Positions 1 to 9,198 of a stretch of 64,000 nt of DNA are shown piece after piece. The position numbers and the translations under genes were made by a program. The stretch's first letter is position 1, and every line of letters begins with the position of its first letter. The DNA is from Acidimicrobiales bacterium. Its GTDB lineage: Bacteria; Actinomycetota; Acidimicrobiia; Acidimicrobiales; MedAcidi-G1. Location: positions 1-64,000 of the forward strand of contig JAAZXY010000008.1 of assembly GCA_014239855.1 (NCBI GenBank). Reading direction: 5' to 3'. The notes below the pieces were generated by a model. That model did no database searches. It saw only the letters and a list, made by a program, of their open reading frames with translations, and was not told the DNA's origin.

Positions 1-1209
1 CTGGCCCATGAACTCCATCCGCTGGGAGTGGGGGTGGCCATTGTCGAACCGGCGTCGGTGCGCACCGGCCTGTGGGACCTGGGCACCGTGCACGGTGATC
101 CCGACGGGCCGTACGCCGCACTCGTGGAAAGCGTGGAGGTCGGCGACGATAGGGCGTGGGCCAGGGCGCTCGACCCGGCGTCGGTGTCGGCCACCATGGT
201 GGCCGTCACCGAGGGACGGAGGGGTCTTCGCCATCCGGTCGGCCTGACGGCCCGGGCCCGGTTCGCCGCCCGGGGGGTCGTCCCGGCGGGCGCCCAGCGG
301 CGGATCATCAGTCGACTCACCCACCAGCCGAGATCGGTGGCTTCGCCGCGCAACCCCGAGGGCGTCATCATGGTCACCGGGTGTTCGTCGGGCTTCGGGC
401 TGGGCATCACCGTGGAGCTGGCCCGAAGGGGTCGTCGGGTGGCGGCCACCATGCGCGATCTGTCGCGGCGCGGGCCGTTGGACGCTGCACTGGCCGAGGC
501 CGGGGTGGCCGACCGGGTCGAGGTGCTCCCCATGGACGTCACCGATCCGACGTCGATCGCCGAGGCGTTCGCCCGGGCCGACCGGTGGGTCGAGTTGGCC
601 GGCGATGTGGGCCGGATCGTGGGTCTCGTCAACAACGCCGGCGTGGTGTCGGTCGGACCCTTCGAGGAGCTGCCCGCTTCCGAGGCCGGCCGGGTGATCG
701 AGACGAACCTCATGGGCACGCTGGCCGTCACCCAGGCCGCCCTGCCCCGGATGCGCCCCCACGGCGGCCGCATCGTGTTCGTGTCGAGTTCGAGTGGGCT
801 GGGCGGCCTTCCCACGTGGTCGGCCTACGCGGCGTCCAAGTGGGGCGTCGAGGGATTCGCCGAGTCGTTGGCCTTCGAGGTCGGCCCCCACGGCATCGAC
901 GTGGCCCTCGTCGAGCCGGGGGCGTTCCCGACCGGGATCTGGCGCGACGACTCGTGGCACGGCGACCCCCACGGCCCGTACGCCGTGTTGGCCGATGCAA
1001 TGGCCGATGCCGACCGGAAGGCCGCTGAGCTCGGCGGCGACCCGATGGTGGTGGCCCGGGCGGTGGCCGGCTGCTTCTCGGGGGGCCTGGTCGGTGGTCG
1101 GCCGTGGACCCGACGCCCGGTGGGGCGCGGGGCCTGGCTGCGATGGGCGGCCCGGGGCGTGGTGCCGTACGGCATCCAGCGCCGCATCGTGGCCCGCATG
1201 CTGGGCTGA
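1..1209 (+). CDS. Tandem (double-domain) short-chain dehydrogenase/reductase, N-terminally truncated by window edge
   Basis: Frame is open to base 1 (LAHELHPLGVGVAIVEPASVRTGLW...). The C-terminal end of one SDR domain is followed by a full second SDR (VTGCSSGFGLGI, NNAGVVSVGPFEE, YAASKWGVEGFAESLAFE). Confidence 0.88.
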   Translation: MAHELHPLGVGVAIVEPASVRTGLWDLGTVHGDPDGPYAALVESVEVGDDRAWARALDPASVSATMVAVTEGRRGLRHPVGLTARARFAARGVVPAGAQRRIISRLTHQPRSVASPRNPEGVIMVTGCSSGFGLGITVELARRGRRVAATMRDLSRRGPLDAALAEAGVADRVEVLPMDVTDPTSIAEAFARADRWVELAGDVGRIVGLVNNAGVVSVGPFEELPASEAGRVIETNLMGTLAVTQAALPRMRPHGGRIVFVSSSSGLGGLPTWSAYAASKWGVEGFAESLAFEVGPHGIDVALVEPGAFPTGIWRDDSWHGDPHGPYAVLADAMADADRKAAELGGDPMVVARAVAGCFSGGLVGGRPWTRRPVGRGAWLRWAARGVVPYGIQRRIVARMLG

Positions 1210-1236
1210 CCCCGTCCGGGGGTCAGAATCACCGCG

Positions 1237-2457
1237 ATGGACTTCGACTTTCCTCCGGACGACGACCCCCGCCGACTGGCCGTCCGGGAGTGGTTGGCCG
1301 ACCATCCGGAGCCGACGGCTCGACAGCTCCATGATGCGGGCTACGTGGTGCCCCACTGGCCGGCCCCCTACGGGATCGGTGCCGAGCCGATGCACCAGAT
1401 CCTCATCGACGACGAGTTGCGGCGGGCCGGGGTGCGTCGCCCGGAGAACCCGATCGGGATCGGTTGGGCCGCCCCCACCATCGCCCTGGCCGGGACCGAC
1501 GAGCAGAAGCAGCGGTACCTGGATCCGATCTTCACCGGCGAGGAGTTCTGGTGTCAGATGTTCTCCGAGCCCGATGCCGGATCGGACCTGGCCAACATCG
1601 GCACCCGGGCGGTGCGCGACGGCGACGAGTACGTGGTCAACGGATCGAAGATCTGGACGAGTGGGGGTCACCGGGCGAAGTTCGGGATCCTGATCGCCCG
1701 GACCGACCCCGACCAGCCCAAGCACAAGGGCATCTCGTACTTCGTCTGCCCGACCGATCTGCCCGGCCTGACCATGACGCCCATCATCGATGCCACCACG
1801 GCGCACTCGTTCAACCAGGTGTTCTTCGACGACGTTCGTATCCCGGCCGAGAACCTGGTCGGGGCCGAAGGCGACGGCTGGCGTCTGGCCCGGGTGACCC
1901 TGGCCAACGAGCGGGTGTCGCTGTCGTCGGCCGGCTCGCTGTGGGGAGAGGGTCCGTCGGCCGATGACCTGCTCGACCTCGTCCGTGACGCCGGTGGGGT
2001 GGCCGATCCGGTGGAACGCCAGCGCCTGGCCGGCCTGTGGTGCGAGGCCGAGGTGCTGCGTCTGAACCGGCTCCGGACGTTGACGGCCCAGATCGCCGGG
2101 AAGGAACCGGGCGCCGAGGCGTCCATCCAGAAGGCCATGGCCGACGAGCACGGCCAGCACGTCATGGAGATGGCCAAGGAGGTGGCCGGCACGGCGGGAA
2201 TGCTCGTCGGATCGGGTCCGCCGGGGCGTCTCGACGACGCCAAGTCCGGGGGCACGACAGAGAATCGTCTGACCACCCGACAGTTTCCCGACGTGTCGTC
2301 GATCTGGCACTACGGGTACGTGTTCGCTCCCGCGCTGACCCTGGGCGGCGGCACGTTCGCCGTGCAGCGCAACATCATCGCCGAGCGGGTGCTCGGGCTT
2401 CCCCGGGAGATCGACACAGAGCGCGGCCTGTCCTGGGCCGAGGCCCGACGCGGCTGA
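1237..2457 (+). CDS. Acyl-CoA dehydrogenase family protein
   Basis: 406-aa ORF with ACAD motifs (QMFSEPDAGSDLANIGTRAVRDGDEYVVNGSKIWTSGGH). Confidence 0.95.
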   Translation: MDFDFPPDDDPRRLAVREWLADHPEPTARQLHDAGYVVPHWPAPYGIGAEPMHQILIDDELRRAGVRRPENPIGIGWAAPTIALAGTDEQKQRYLDPIFTGEEFWCQMFSEPDAGSDLANIGTRAVRDGDEYVVNGSKIWTSGGHRAKFGILIARTDPDQPKHKGISYFVCPTDLPGLTMTPIIDATTAHSFNQVFFDDVRIPAENLVGAEGDGWRLARVTLANERVSLSSAGSLWGEGPSADDLLDLVRDAGGVADPVERQRLAGLWCEAEVLRLNRLRTLTAQIAGKEPGAEASIQKAMADEHGQHVMEMAKEVAGTAGMLVGSGPPGRLDDAKSGGTTENRLTTRQFPDVSSIWHYGYVFAPALTLGGGTFAVQRNIIAERVLGLPREIDTERGLSWAEARRG

Positions 2458-2486
2458 GGCGGAATTCCCGACATGGCGGCAGCGAC

Positions 2487-3533
2487 GTGACGCGGGCCGG
2501 TGACCTGACCACGCCGGTGCTGTTGGCCGACGTCGGTGTGCTGGATGCCAACGTGGCCACCATGTCGGCCGCCCGTCCGGGCCCGGCGCTTCGTCCCCAT
2601 GTGAAGGCGTTCAAGTGCACGGCGCTGGCCGCCCGGCTGGCTGAGGCGGGTCATACCGGATTCTGCTGTGCCACGGTCCGCGAGATGGAGGGCATGGCCG
2701 CTGCCGGTCTGGGCGCCGATCTGCTGCTGGCCAATGAGATCGTGGATCCCCGGGCCGCCGGTCGTCTCGGTGCCCTGGTCGCCGCGGGCGCCCGGGTGAC
2801 GGTGGCCGTGGACTCTTCCGAGACGATCGCCGTGGCGGCCGCTGCCGGGATCGGCGAGGTGCTGGTCGACGTCGATGTGGGCATGCCCCGCTGCGGCTGC
2901 GATCCGGCCGACGCCGGTCGACTGGCCGACGAGGCGCGGTCCGCCGGTCTGACGGTCCGAGGCGTCATGGGCTACGAGGGCCACCTCCAGCATGTGGCCG
3001 ACGCCGACGAACGCCGTTCCCGCACGGCCCGGTCGATGGCCGTGCTGGCTGACGCCCACGCCGTGGTGGGTGGCGACGTGGTGTCCGGTGGTGGCACCGG
3101 CACATGGGACTGCAACGACGTGGTCACCGAACTCCAGGCCGGATCGTTCGTGTTGATGGACGGCGACTACGCCCGCCTCGGACTCCCCTTCGCCGAGGGG
3201 CTGGTGCTCCTCACCACGGCGGTCTCGGTCCGGCCCGGTCGCCACGCCGCGCTCGATGGTGGCCTCAAGGCGCTGGCCATGGACAGCGGCGACCCCCGAC
3301 TGGTCGACGATCCGTCCCTGGCAGCTGGCGTCGGCGAGGTGCTGTTCTGCTCCGACGAGCACACCACGGTGGCCGGAGGGTCGTGGTCGGTCGGCGACCG
3401 GGTGGGGCTTCGTCCGGCCCACATCGACCCGACGATCGCCAAGCACGAGGTGCTCCACCTGGTGGACGACGTCCGGGCGGGTGGCGATGCCGAGGTGCTC
3501 GAGTCGTGGCCGGTCGACTTGCGGGGCTGGTGA
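2487..3533 (+). CDS. Alanine racemase-fold / D-threonine aldolase-like PLP enzyme
   Basis: LRPHVKAFKCTALAARLAEAGHTGFCCATVREMEGM and GYEGHLQ; GTG start at 2487 inside a longer ORF. Confidence 0.85.
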   Translation: MTRAGDLTTPVLLADVGVLDANVATMSAARPGPALRPHVKAFKCTALAARLAEAGHTGFCCATVREMEGMAAAGLGADLLLANEIVDPRAAGRLGALVAAGARVTVAVDSSETIAVAAAAGIGEVLVDVDVGMPRCGCDPADAGRLADEARSAGLTVRGVMGYEGHLQHVADADERRSRTARSMAVLADAHAVVGGDVVSGGGTGTWDCNDVVTELQAGSFVLMDGDYARLGLPFAEGLVLLTTAVSVRPGRHAALDGGLKALAMDSGDPRLVDDPSLAAGVGEVLFCSDEHTTVAGGSWSVGDRVGLRPAHIDPTIAKHEVLHLVDDVRAGGDAEVLESWPVDLRGW

Positions 3534-3537
3534 GCCG

Positions 3538-4893
3538 GTGAACGCCTCCAGGACCGGAGGAGGGATCCGGGCCGACGGCACGTGGCGGAACTGGGCCGGC
3601 AACCAGCGCAGCCGCCCGGTCCGCATCGAGCGGCCCACCACCGAGGCCGAGGTGGTCGACCTGGTGCGGCGGGCCGTGGGCGACGATCTCCGGGTCCGGG
3701 TGGTGGGGGCCGCCCACTCGTTCACCGCGGTGGCCCGCACCGATGACGTCCTGGTCAGCCTGGACGGCCTGACCGGGGTGGTGGCCGTCGATGATGACAA
3801 CGGTCGGGTGACCGTGCGGGCAGGGACCCGCCTGTGCGATCTCAACCCGCAGTTGGACGCCCGTGGCCTGGCCATGCCCAACCTGGGTGACATCGCCTAC
3901 CAGTCGGTGGCCGGGGCCATCTCGACGTCGACCCATGGCACCGGTCTGGGTTTCCGGTCGATCGCCGCCGGGGTGGTCGGCCTGCGCCTGGTGGCCGGCG
4001 ACGGCACGGTCGTGGTGCTCGATGACGACCACGACCCGGATCTACGGGACGTCGCCCGGGTGGGCCTCGGGGCGCTCGGGGTGATCACCGAGGTGACCCT
4101 GCAGTGTGTACCGGCCTTCAACCTGCACGCCATCGACGAGATCATGGCTGTCGACGACGTGGTGGCCGGCTTCGACGGTTGGGCCGAGACGACCGATCAC
4201 GCCGAGTTCTTCTGGATGCCCCACACCGGCATGGCCCAGGTCAAACGAAACACCCGCACCACCGAAGCGCCGCGGCCCGCCCGCAACGTCCGCCACGCGG
4301 TCCGACGCCGATGGAAGCGTTTCAAGAACAAGGAGCTCCTCGAGAACGTGGCCTTCGGGGCGCTGAACCACGTGGGGCGGCTCCGCCCGTCGGCCATCCC
4401 GCGGCTCAACAGTCTGGTGTTTGACGAGGTGGGGCGGGCCGAGTACCTGACCACTTCCTATGAGGTGTTCGCCAGCGAACGGCGGGTCCGGTTCCTGGAG
4501 ATGGAGTACGCCGTGCCCCGTGAGCACGGCCTCGAGGCGTTCGGTCGGGTGCGGTCGCTGATCGACACGCTGGATCGGCCGATCAGCTTCCCGGTGGAGT
4601 TCCGGATCCTGGGCGGCGATGACGTGCCGCTGTCGACGGCCGAGGGGCGCGACACCTGCTACATCGCGGTGCACGTGTTCCGGGGCACGCCGTTCGAGGA
4701 GTACTTCCGGGGCGTGGAGTCGATCATGGACGACTACGTCGGCCGCCCCCACTGGGGGAAGCTCCACTTCCAGACAGCTGAGACACTGGCTCGCCGCTAC
4801 CCGCAGTGGGACCGCTTCCAGGAAGCCCGAGACCGTCTCGACCCGACCCGCCGCTTCACCAATCCATACCTGGAAACCGTCCTCGACCCCTGA
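3538..4893 (+). CDS. FAD-binding D-arabinono-1,4-lactone oxidase family protein
   Basis: FAD_binding_4 signature (VRVVGAAHSFTAVARTDDVLVSLDGLTGV) and C-terminal HWGKLHFQTAETLARRYPQWDRFQEARDRLDPTRRFTNPYLE. Confidence 0.92.
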   Translation: MNASRTGGGIRADGTWRNWAGNQRSRPVRIERPTTEAEVVDLVRRAVGDDLRVRVVGAAHSFTAVARTDDVLVSLDGLTGVVAVDDDNGRVTVRAGTRLCDLNPQLDARGLAMPNLGDIAYQSVAGAISTSTHGTGLGFRSIAAGVVGLRLVAGDGTVVVLDDDHDPDLRDVARVGLGALGVITEVTLQCVPAFNLHAIDEIMAVDDVVAGFDGWAETTDHAEFFWMPHTGMAQVKRNTRTTEAPRPARNVRHAVRRRWKRFKNKELLENVAFGALNHVGRLRPSAIPRLNSLVFDEVGRAEYLTTSYEVFASERRVRFLEMEYAVPREHGLEAFGRVRSLIDTLDRPISFPVEFRILGGDDVPLSTAEGRDTCYIAVHVFRGTPFEEYFRGVESIMDDYVGRPHWGKLHFQTAETLARRYPQWDRFQEARDRLDPTRRFTNPYLETVLDP

Positions 4894-4896
4894 GCG

Positions 4897-5337
4897 TCAG
4901 TGCCCGAGGATCGAGAGCAGGTCCTTCTGGCTGTTGGCCCCGGGCACCTCGACGCGGAGACGGATCCGGCGATGGGAGTTCCCACCCTTCGCGTCCGCCT
5001 TCTGACAGACGCCGACCTGTGCGGAGGTGATCTCCTTCCGGAGCGCCTCGATGTCCGTATCGGGATCGAGTCTCCGTGGACAGCCGATGGGGATGACCCG
5101 GTCGGACAAGGGTTGCTTGCGGGCCGGTTCGGAATCCAGCCAGATCTCGGCCAGCACTGATCCACTGGTCGCCAGTCGACCCAGGATGCTGTCGAGTCCC
5201 TCGTAGTACTGCGGGTTCCGTCCCTTTCCGTTTCGGGAGAGCAGAACGACGTCGAAGGATCCGACCTCCACCTCGAACTCGGAATCCAGATCCGTGCCGT
5301 CGTCGCTTTTGGCGTTGTACCGGGCGGCGCTGTCCAT
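4897..5337 (-). CDS. Small protein resembling the N-terminal head domain of ScoMcrA-like restriction proteins; otherwise hypothetical
   Basis: 146 aa from ATG (MDSAARYNAKSDDG...). Motifs NPQYYEGLDSILGRL and KGGNSHRRIRLRVEVPG recall that head domain; recognised from memory, not searched. Confidence 0.55.
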   Translation of the reverse strand: MDSAARYNAKSDDGTDLDSEFEVEVGSFDVVLLSRNGKGRNPQYYEGLDSILGRLATSGSVLAEIWLDSEPARKQPLSDRVIPIGCPRRLDPDTDIEALRKEITSAQVGVCQKADAKGGNSHRRIRLRVEVPGANSQKDLLSILGH

Positions 5338-5377
5338 GCCGCGATGTTGGCACGAAGAGCGCTGGATTTCTCGGGAA

Positions 5378-6181
5378 CTACCTGCGGGTGACCAGGGCGA
5401 TGTCGGCGGTGCCGTCGGTCGTCGTGGTGAGCGACGGGTCGTATTGGTAGCCCTCGGGGTGGTCGAAGTCGACCAGGCCGTCGGGGTCGTCCAGCCCGTG
5501 GGCCACCACGTGGCGCACCAGCGCACCCTTCAGCAACTTGTTCCAGTGCGACACCGTCACCAGGGTTCGCTCGCCGCCCTTGACCACGTCGTCCAGGAAC
5601 CGCACCCGGATACGGCGTCCGGCGATCGACGGATCCCATGCCGCAGCGTGCTCGTTGGGCAGCAGGTCCCACACCGTGTCCGTTCCTGAATCCGCGATGG
5701 CCCCGGCCAGCGTCCGGCTCAGGATCGGCTTCCAGAACCGGGCCGGCTTGCCGAGCCCGGGCAGGGTGGCGCCCATCTTGAGCTTGTAGTCGGGGATCGG
5801 ATCGGCGGGCCGCACCGCCCCCCAGAGACCGCTGAAGATCACCACCTGACGGTCCACGCCCCGCCGGACCTTCGCCGGGAGCGACGGGTAGTCCAGCGCG
5901 TCATAGAGCACGCCGGTATAGCGATCGATGGCCGACATGGTCGGCGCCGAAGGCACCGTCAGATTGGTCTCCGTGGCCTCGTCGGCACGTGTGGCCTTCA
6001 CTCCCAGGAGCTTCGACCGGGCCTCGGCCGAGCCACCCATGGCCTCGACGAGGGCGGCGATCACCTCCCGGCGGGCATCGGCCAGATCGGCGAACGACTG
6101 CTCAGCCGCATCCCACCGCGGGCCCTCGCCACCGGCGGCCTTGCCCTCGGATGGAGGCAGGAGGATCAGCGGGGCGGGCAC
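5378..6181 (-). CDS. yaaA: Peroxide stress protein YaaA family
   Basis: N-terminal LILLPPSEGKAAGG, RYTGVLYDALDYPSL, SGLWGAVRPADPIPDYKLKMG. Confidence 0.93.
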   Translation of the reverse strand: MPAPLILLPPSEGKAAGGEGPRWDAAEQSFADLADARREVIAALVEAMGGSAEARSKLLGVKATRADEATETNLTVPSAPTMSAIDRYTGVLYDALDYPSLPAKVRRGVDRQVVIFSGLWGAVRPADPIPDYKLKMGATLPGLGKPARFWKPILSRTLAGAIADSGTDTVWDLLPNEHAAAWDPSIAGRRIRVRFLDDVVKGGERTLVTVSHWNKLLKGALVRHVVAHGLDDPDGLVDFDHPEGYQYDPSLTTTTDGTADIALVTRR

Positions 6182-6204
6182 CGGCCGACGGTACTCTCGC
6201 CCGC

Positions 6205-6387
6205 GTGATCGAGCCCGACATTGATGCCCCGGAAGAAGATGCCGAGCTCGAGGTGTTGGAGTCCGATCTGGCCACCATCGAGGCGGCCATGGACCGGGTC
6301 GACTCCGGTGACCTCGAGGGCGCCGAAGCCATGATGGCCCGGCTGTCCGATGATCCCGTCGTGCAACCGGCCGACGAGTCCGAGTAG
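6205..6387 (+). CDS. Small acidic hypothetical protein (60 aa)
   Basis: GTG start; VIEPDIDAPEEDAELEVLESDLATIEAAMDRVDSGDLEGAEAMMARL; divergent from yaaA. Confidence 0.6.
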   Translation: MIEPDIDAPEEDAELEVLESDLATIEAAMDRVDSGDLEGAEAMMARLSDDPVVQPADESE

Positions 6388-6412
6388 GACCCGCACCGGC
6401 ACGACAACCGGT

Positions 6413-7033
6413 TCAGAGCACGTCGGGCAGGGTCCCGTCGGGGATGAGTTCCATTCTTGGCCCAGCCGTCAGACTCCCGTCCGATATCTCGAACCAGCGG
6501 GCACCGAGGTTCTCGAGGCGTCGCCAGGGCTCCCCGCAGGAGTCCTCCAGCGTGTACACCACCCCACCGTGGGCCACCACAAGCACCTCGCCGCCCCCGG
6601 CCCGTTGCGCCACCCGGTCCAGCGCCGCCATGACCCGCTCCAGCATCACGTCGTCGGGTTCGTAGCCCGGCGGACGTTTCCCCTGTTCGAGGTAGCCCGG
6701 CCAGTCCATCTCGATCTGCCCGCGGGTCAGGCCCTGCCATTCACCGGCGTCACGCTCCATGAGGTCCGGTTCAACCAGCACCGGGCCGATCCCCAGATGC
6801 TCGGCGATGACGGTGGCCGTCTCGGCGGCCCGCTGCAACGGCGAGGCCACCACCGCGTCGAACGACCCCAGTGCCCGGGCCGCTGCCGCCGCCTGACGCT
6901 GACCCTCCATGGTCAGTGGTGGGTCGGCCCGGCCCTGCCAGCGGCCCACCGCGTTCCACTCCGACTGACCGTGGCGAACGACCAGCAGATGGGTGGCCGT
7001 CGCGGCATCGTCGGTCGTCCGGGTGAGAGGCAT
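6413..7033 (-). CDS. Histidine phosphatase (phosphoglycerate mutase-like) family protein
   Basis: LLVVRHGQSEWNAVGRWQGRADPPLT with catalytic RHG; start ATG at 7033. Confidence 0.93.
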   Translation of the reverse strand: MPLTRTTDDAATATHLLVVRHGQSEWNAVGRWQGRADPPLTMEGQRQAAAAARALGSFDAVVASPLQRAAETATVIAEHLGIGPVLVEPDLMERDAGEWQGLTRGQIEMDWPGYLEQGKRPPGYEPDDVMLERVMAALDRVAQRAGGGEVLVVAHGGVVYTLEDSCGEPWRRLENLGARWFEISDGSLTAGPRMELIPDGTLPDVL

Positions 7034-7128
7034 GGCGACCGACCGTACCGGTGACCGGGCCGCTCCTTGCCCGGTTCGCCCGGTTCGCCCGATGGGGAGG
7101 CCGGGAGGGGCCTCCGTACACTCCCCGC

Positions 7129-7365
7129 ATGGCCGTGTTGCGCCTTTTTGCCTCGGTCCGGGTCGCTGCCGACACCGGGAAGATCGACGTCCCCGGTTGC
7201 ACCGTGGGCGAGGTCCTCGCCGCGGCCGACGAGAAGTTCGGCGAGACGTTCGCCGACGTGGCGGCCACCTGTCGGGTGTGGCTGAACGGTGAGGCCGCAT
7301 CGGCCACCGACGCGGTGGACGACGACGACGAGGTGGCCCTGTTGCCGCCGGTCTCGGGGGGCTGA
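7129..7365 (+). CDS. MoaD/ThiS family sulfur-carrier-like protein
   Basis: MAVLRLFASVRVAADTG...VALLPPVSGG, C-terminal GG. Confidence 0.88.
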   Translation: MAVLRLFASVRVAADTGKIDVPGCTVGEVLAAADEKFGETFADVAATCRVWLNGEAASATDAVDDDDEVALLPPVSGG

Positions 7366-7368
7366 ATC

Positions 7369-8580
7369 GTGCGTCGCCTGGCCGTCCTCTCCCTGCACAC
7401 CTCGCCGCTCGTCCAGCCCGGATCGGGCGACGGTGGCGGCATGAACGTCTACGTCCGCGAGTTGGCCTCGGCGTTGTCCCAGGCCGGTGGTGGCTCCACG
7501 GTGTTCACCCGCCGGACTGACGACCACACCCCGACGGTCGTCGACGTCGAACCGGGTTTCCGGGTCGTCCACATCGAAGCCGGCCCGCACGACCTCCCCA
7601 AGGAGGACCTCCCGGGCGTGGTCGACGAGTTCACCGACGGGGTGGCGTCCTACCTGACGTCCCATCCGGGACACGACGGTGTGCTGGCCAACTACTGGTT
7701 GAGCGGGGTGTCGGGCCACCGGCTCAAGCACGAGTTGGACCTGCCCCTGCTGACCATCTTCCACACGCTGGCCCGGGTGAAGGCCGAGACGGGCGACCCC
7801 GAGCCCCGACGACGTGTCGAAGCCGAGACGGCGGTGGTCGGCTGTTCGGACCTGATGCTGGCCAACAGCCCCGAGGAGCGCCGCCAGTTGGTTGACCTGT
7901 ACGGCGCGGATCCGACCCGTATCGAGGTCGTCCCGCCGGGGGTCGACCATGCCTTCTTCACGCCCGGGTCCCAGTCGGTGGCCCGGCGGGCCACCGGACT
8001 CGGCGACGGCCCGGTGCTGCTCTTCGCTGGTCGCATCCAACCTCTCAAGGGCGTCGACGTCGCCGTCCGTGCCCTTGACGTGCTCGACCAGCCCGATGCC
8101 CGACTGGTGGTGGTGGGCGGTGCCAGCGGCGCCGAGGGTGAGGCCGAGGAGCGGCGCCTGCATGAGCTGGCCGACGCGCACGGCCTGGCTGACCGGGTCC
8201 AGTTCGTCCCGCCGCAGCCCCACCACTGCCTCGCCTACTGGTACCGGGCCGCCGACGTGGTCGTCATGCCCAGCCGGTCCGAGTCGTTCGGCCTGGTGGC
8301 GTTGGAGGCGGCAGCCTGCGGGGTGCCCGTGGTGGCCGCCGACGTGGGCGGGCTACGGACGTTGATCGACCATGGCCGGACCGGCTACCTGGTCGAGGGC
8401 CGTGACCCGGCCGACTACGCCGACCGGGTGGCGTCGATCCTGGATGATCCGGCGCTGTCCGCCTCGATGGCCTCGGCGGCCGCCGAACGGTCGTGGTCCT
8501 ACACCTGGTCGGCCACCGCGGCCCGTCTGCGACGCATCTGCGACGACGTCTCGTCCCGCTCGCTCGTGGACTGCGCCTGA
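7369..8580 (+). CDS. mshA: Glycosyltransferase family 4, MshA-like (D-inositol-3-phosphate glycosyltransferase type)
   Basis: LSLHTSPLVQPGSGDGGGMNVYVRELA, FAGRIQPLKGVDVAVRAL, PSRSESFGLVALEAAACG. Confidence 0.82.
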   Translation: MRRLAVLSLHTSPLVQPGSGDGGGMNVYVRELASALSQAGGGSTVFTRRTDDHTPTVVDVEPGFRVVHIEAGPHDLPKEDLPGVVDEFTDGVASYLTSHPGHDGVLANYWLSGVSGHRLKHELDLPLLTIFHTLARVKAETGDPEPRRRVEAETAVVGCSDLMLANSPEERRQLVDLYGADPTRIEVVPPGVDHAFFTPGSQSVARRATGLGDGPVLLFAGRIQPLKGVDVAVRALDVLDQPDARLVVVGGASGAEGEAEERRLHELADAHGLADRVQFVPPQPHHCLAYWYRAADVVVMPSRSESFGLVALEAAACGVPVVAADVGGLRTLIDHGRTGYLVEGRDPADYADRVASILDDPALSASMASAAAERSWSYTWSATAARLRRICDDVSSRSLVDCA

Positions 8581-8632
8581 CCAGTTGTCCTGTCCAGTCG
8601 CCACGTCCGGCATCTGAAATCACCTCCTGAAC

Positions 8633-9106
8633 ATGTCCGACCAGCCGCTGGGGCCCGACGACCTCGCCGCCGTGGAGGCCGTGGTCGACGGTTGGTTGGC
8701 CCGCACCCTGGAGGAGAATCCGGTGCTGGCCGCCGTGGAGCGCGATCCGGACGCCGGCACCCACGAGCATCGTTGGTTCGTCCGCATCGAGGGCGAGGAG
8801 AAGGACGTCTCGACCATCCGCCTCTCGCTGCGCCAGCGGATGCTCCACCACGAGACGTACCTGATGCCGGCGCCCGAGGAGAACCACGCCGACTTCCATG
8901 CCCACCTGCTGAAGCGGAACCGCGACCTGGTGGGAGCCACGTTCTGCATCGGCGAGGAGGAGGCGGTGTTCCTGGTGGGGGCCATCCCGGCGTCGACGGT
9001 CGATAACGACGAGTTGGACCGCATCCTCGGGACGGTGTGGACGGCCATCGAGCGGTGTTTCCGGACGGCCCTGCGGATCGGCTTCGCCAGCCGGTTCGAC
9101 ACCTGA
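8633..9106 (+). CDS. YbjN domain-containing protein
   Basis: YbjN/T3SS-chaperone-like sequence (MLHHETYLMPAPEENHADFHAHLLKRN); adjacent to the mshA homologue as in mycobacteria. Confidence 0.8.
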   Translation: MSDQPLGPDDLAAVEAVVDGWLARTLEENPVLAAVERDPDAGTHEHRWFVRIEGEEKDVSTIRLSLRQRMLHHETYLMPAPEENHADFHAHLLKRNRDLVGATFCIGEEEAVFLVGAIPASTVDNDELDRILGTVWTAIERCFRTALRIGFASRFDT

Positions 9107-9124
9107 GATGATCTGTGTCTCTTG

Positions 9125-9153
9125 TTGACTTTCAATCCCTTTGGACATATCGT
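9125..9153 (+). promoter_or_regulatory. Candidate sigma70-type promoter for the MFS gene
   Basis: TTGACT (9125-9130), 17-nt spacer, TATCGT (9148-9153). Confidence 0.45.
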
Positions 9154-9198
9154 GCCCGTTGAAGCCGGCGGCCGGTACGTCGGGGTTCGATCGGGGAA

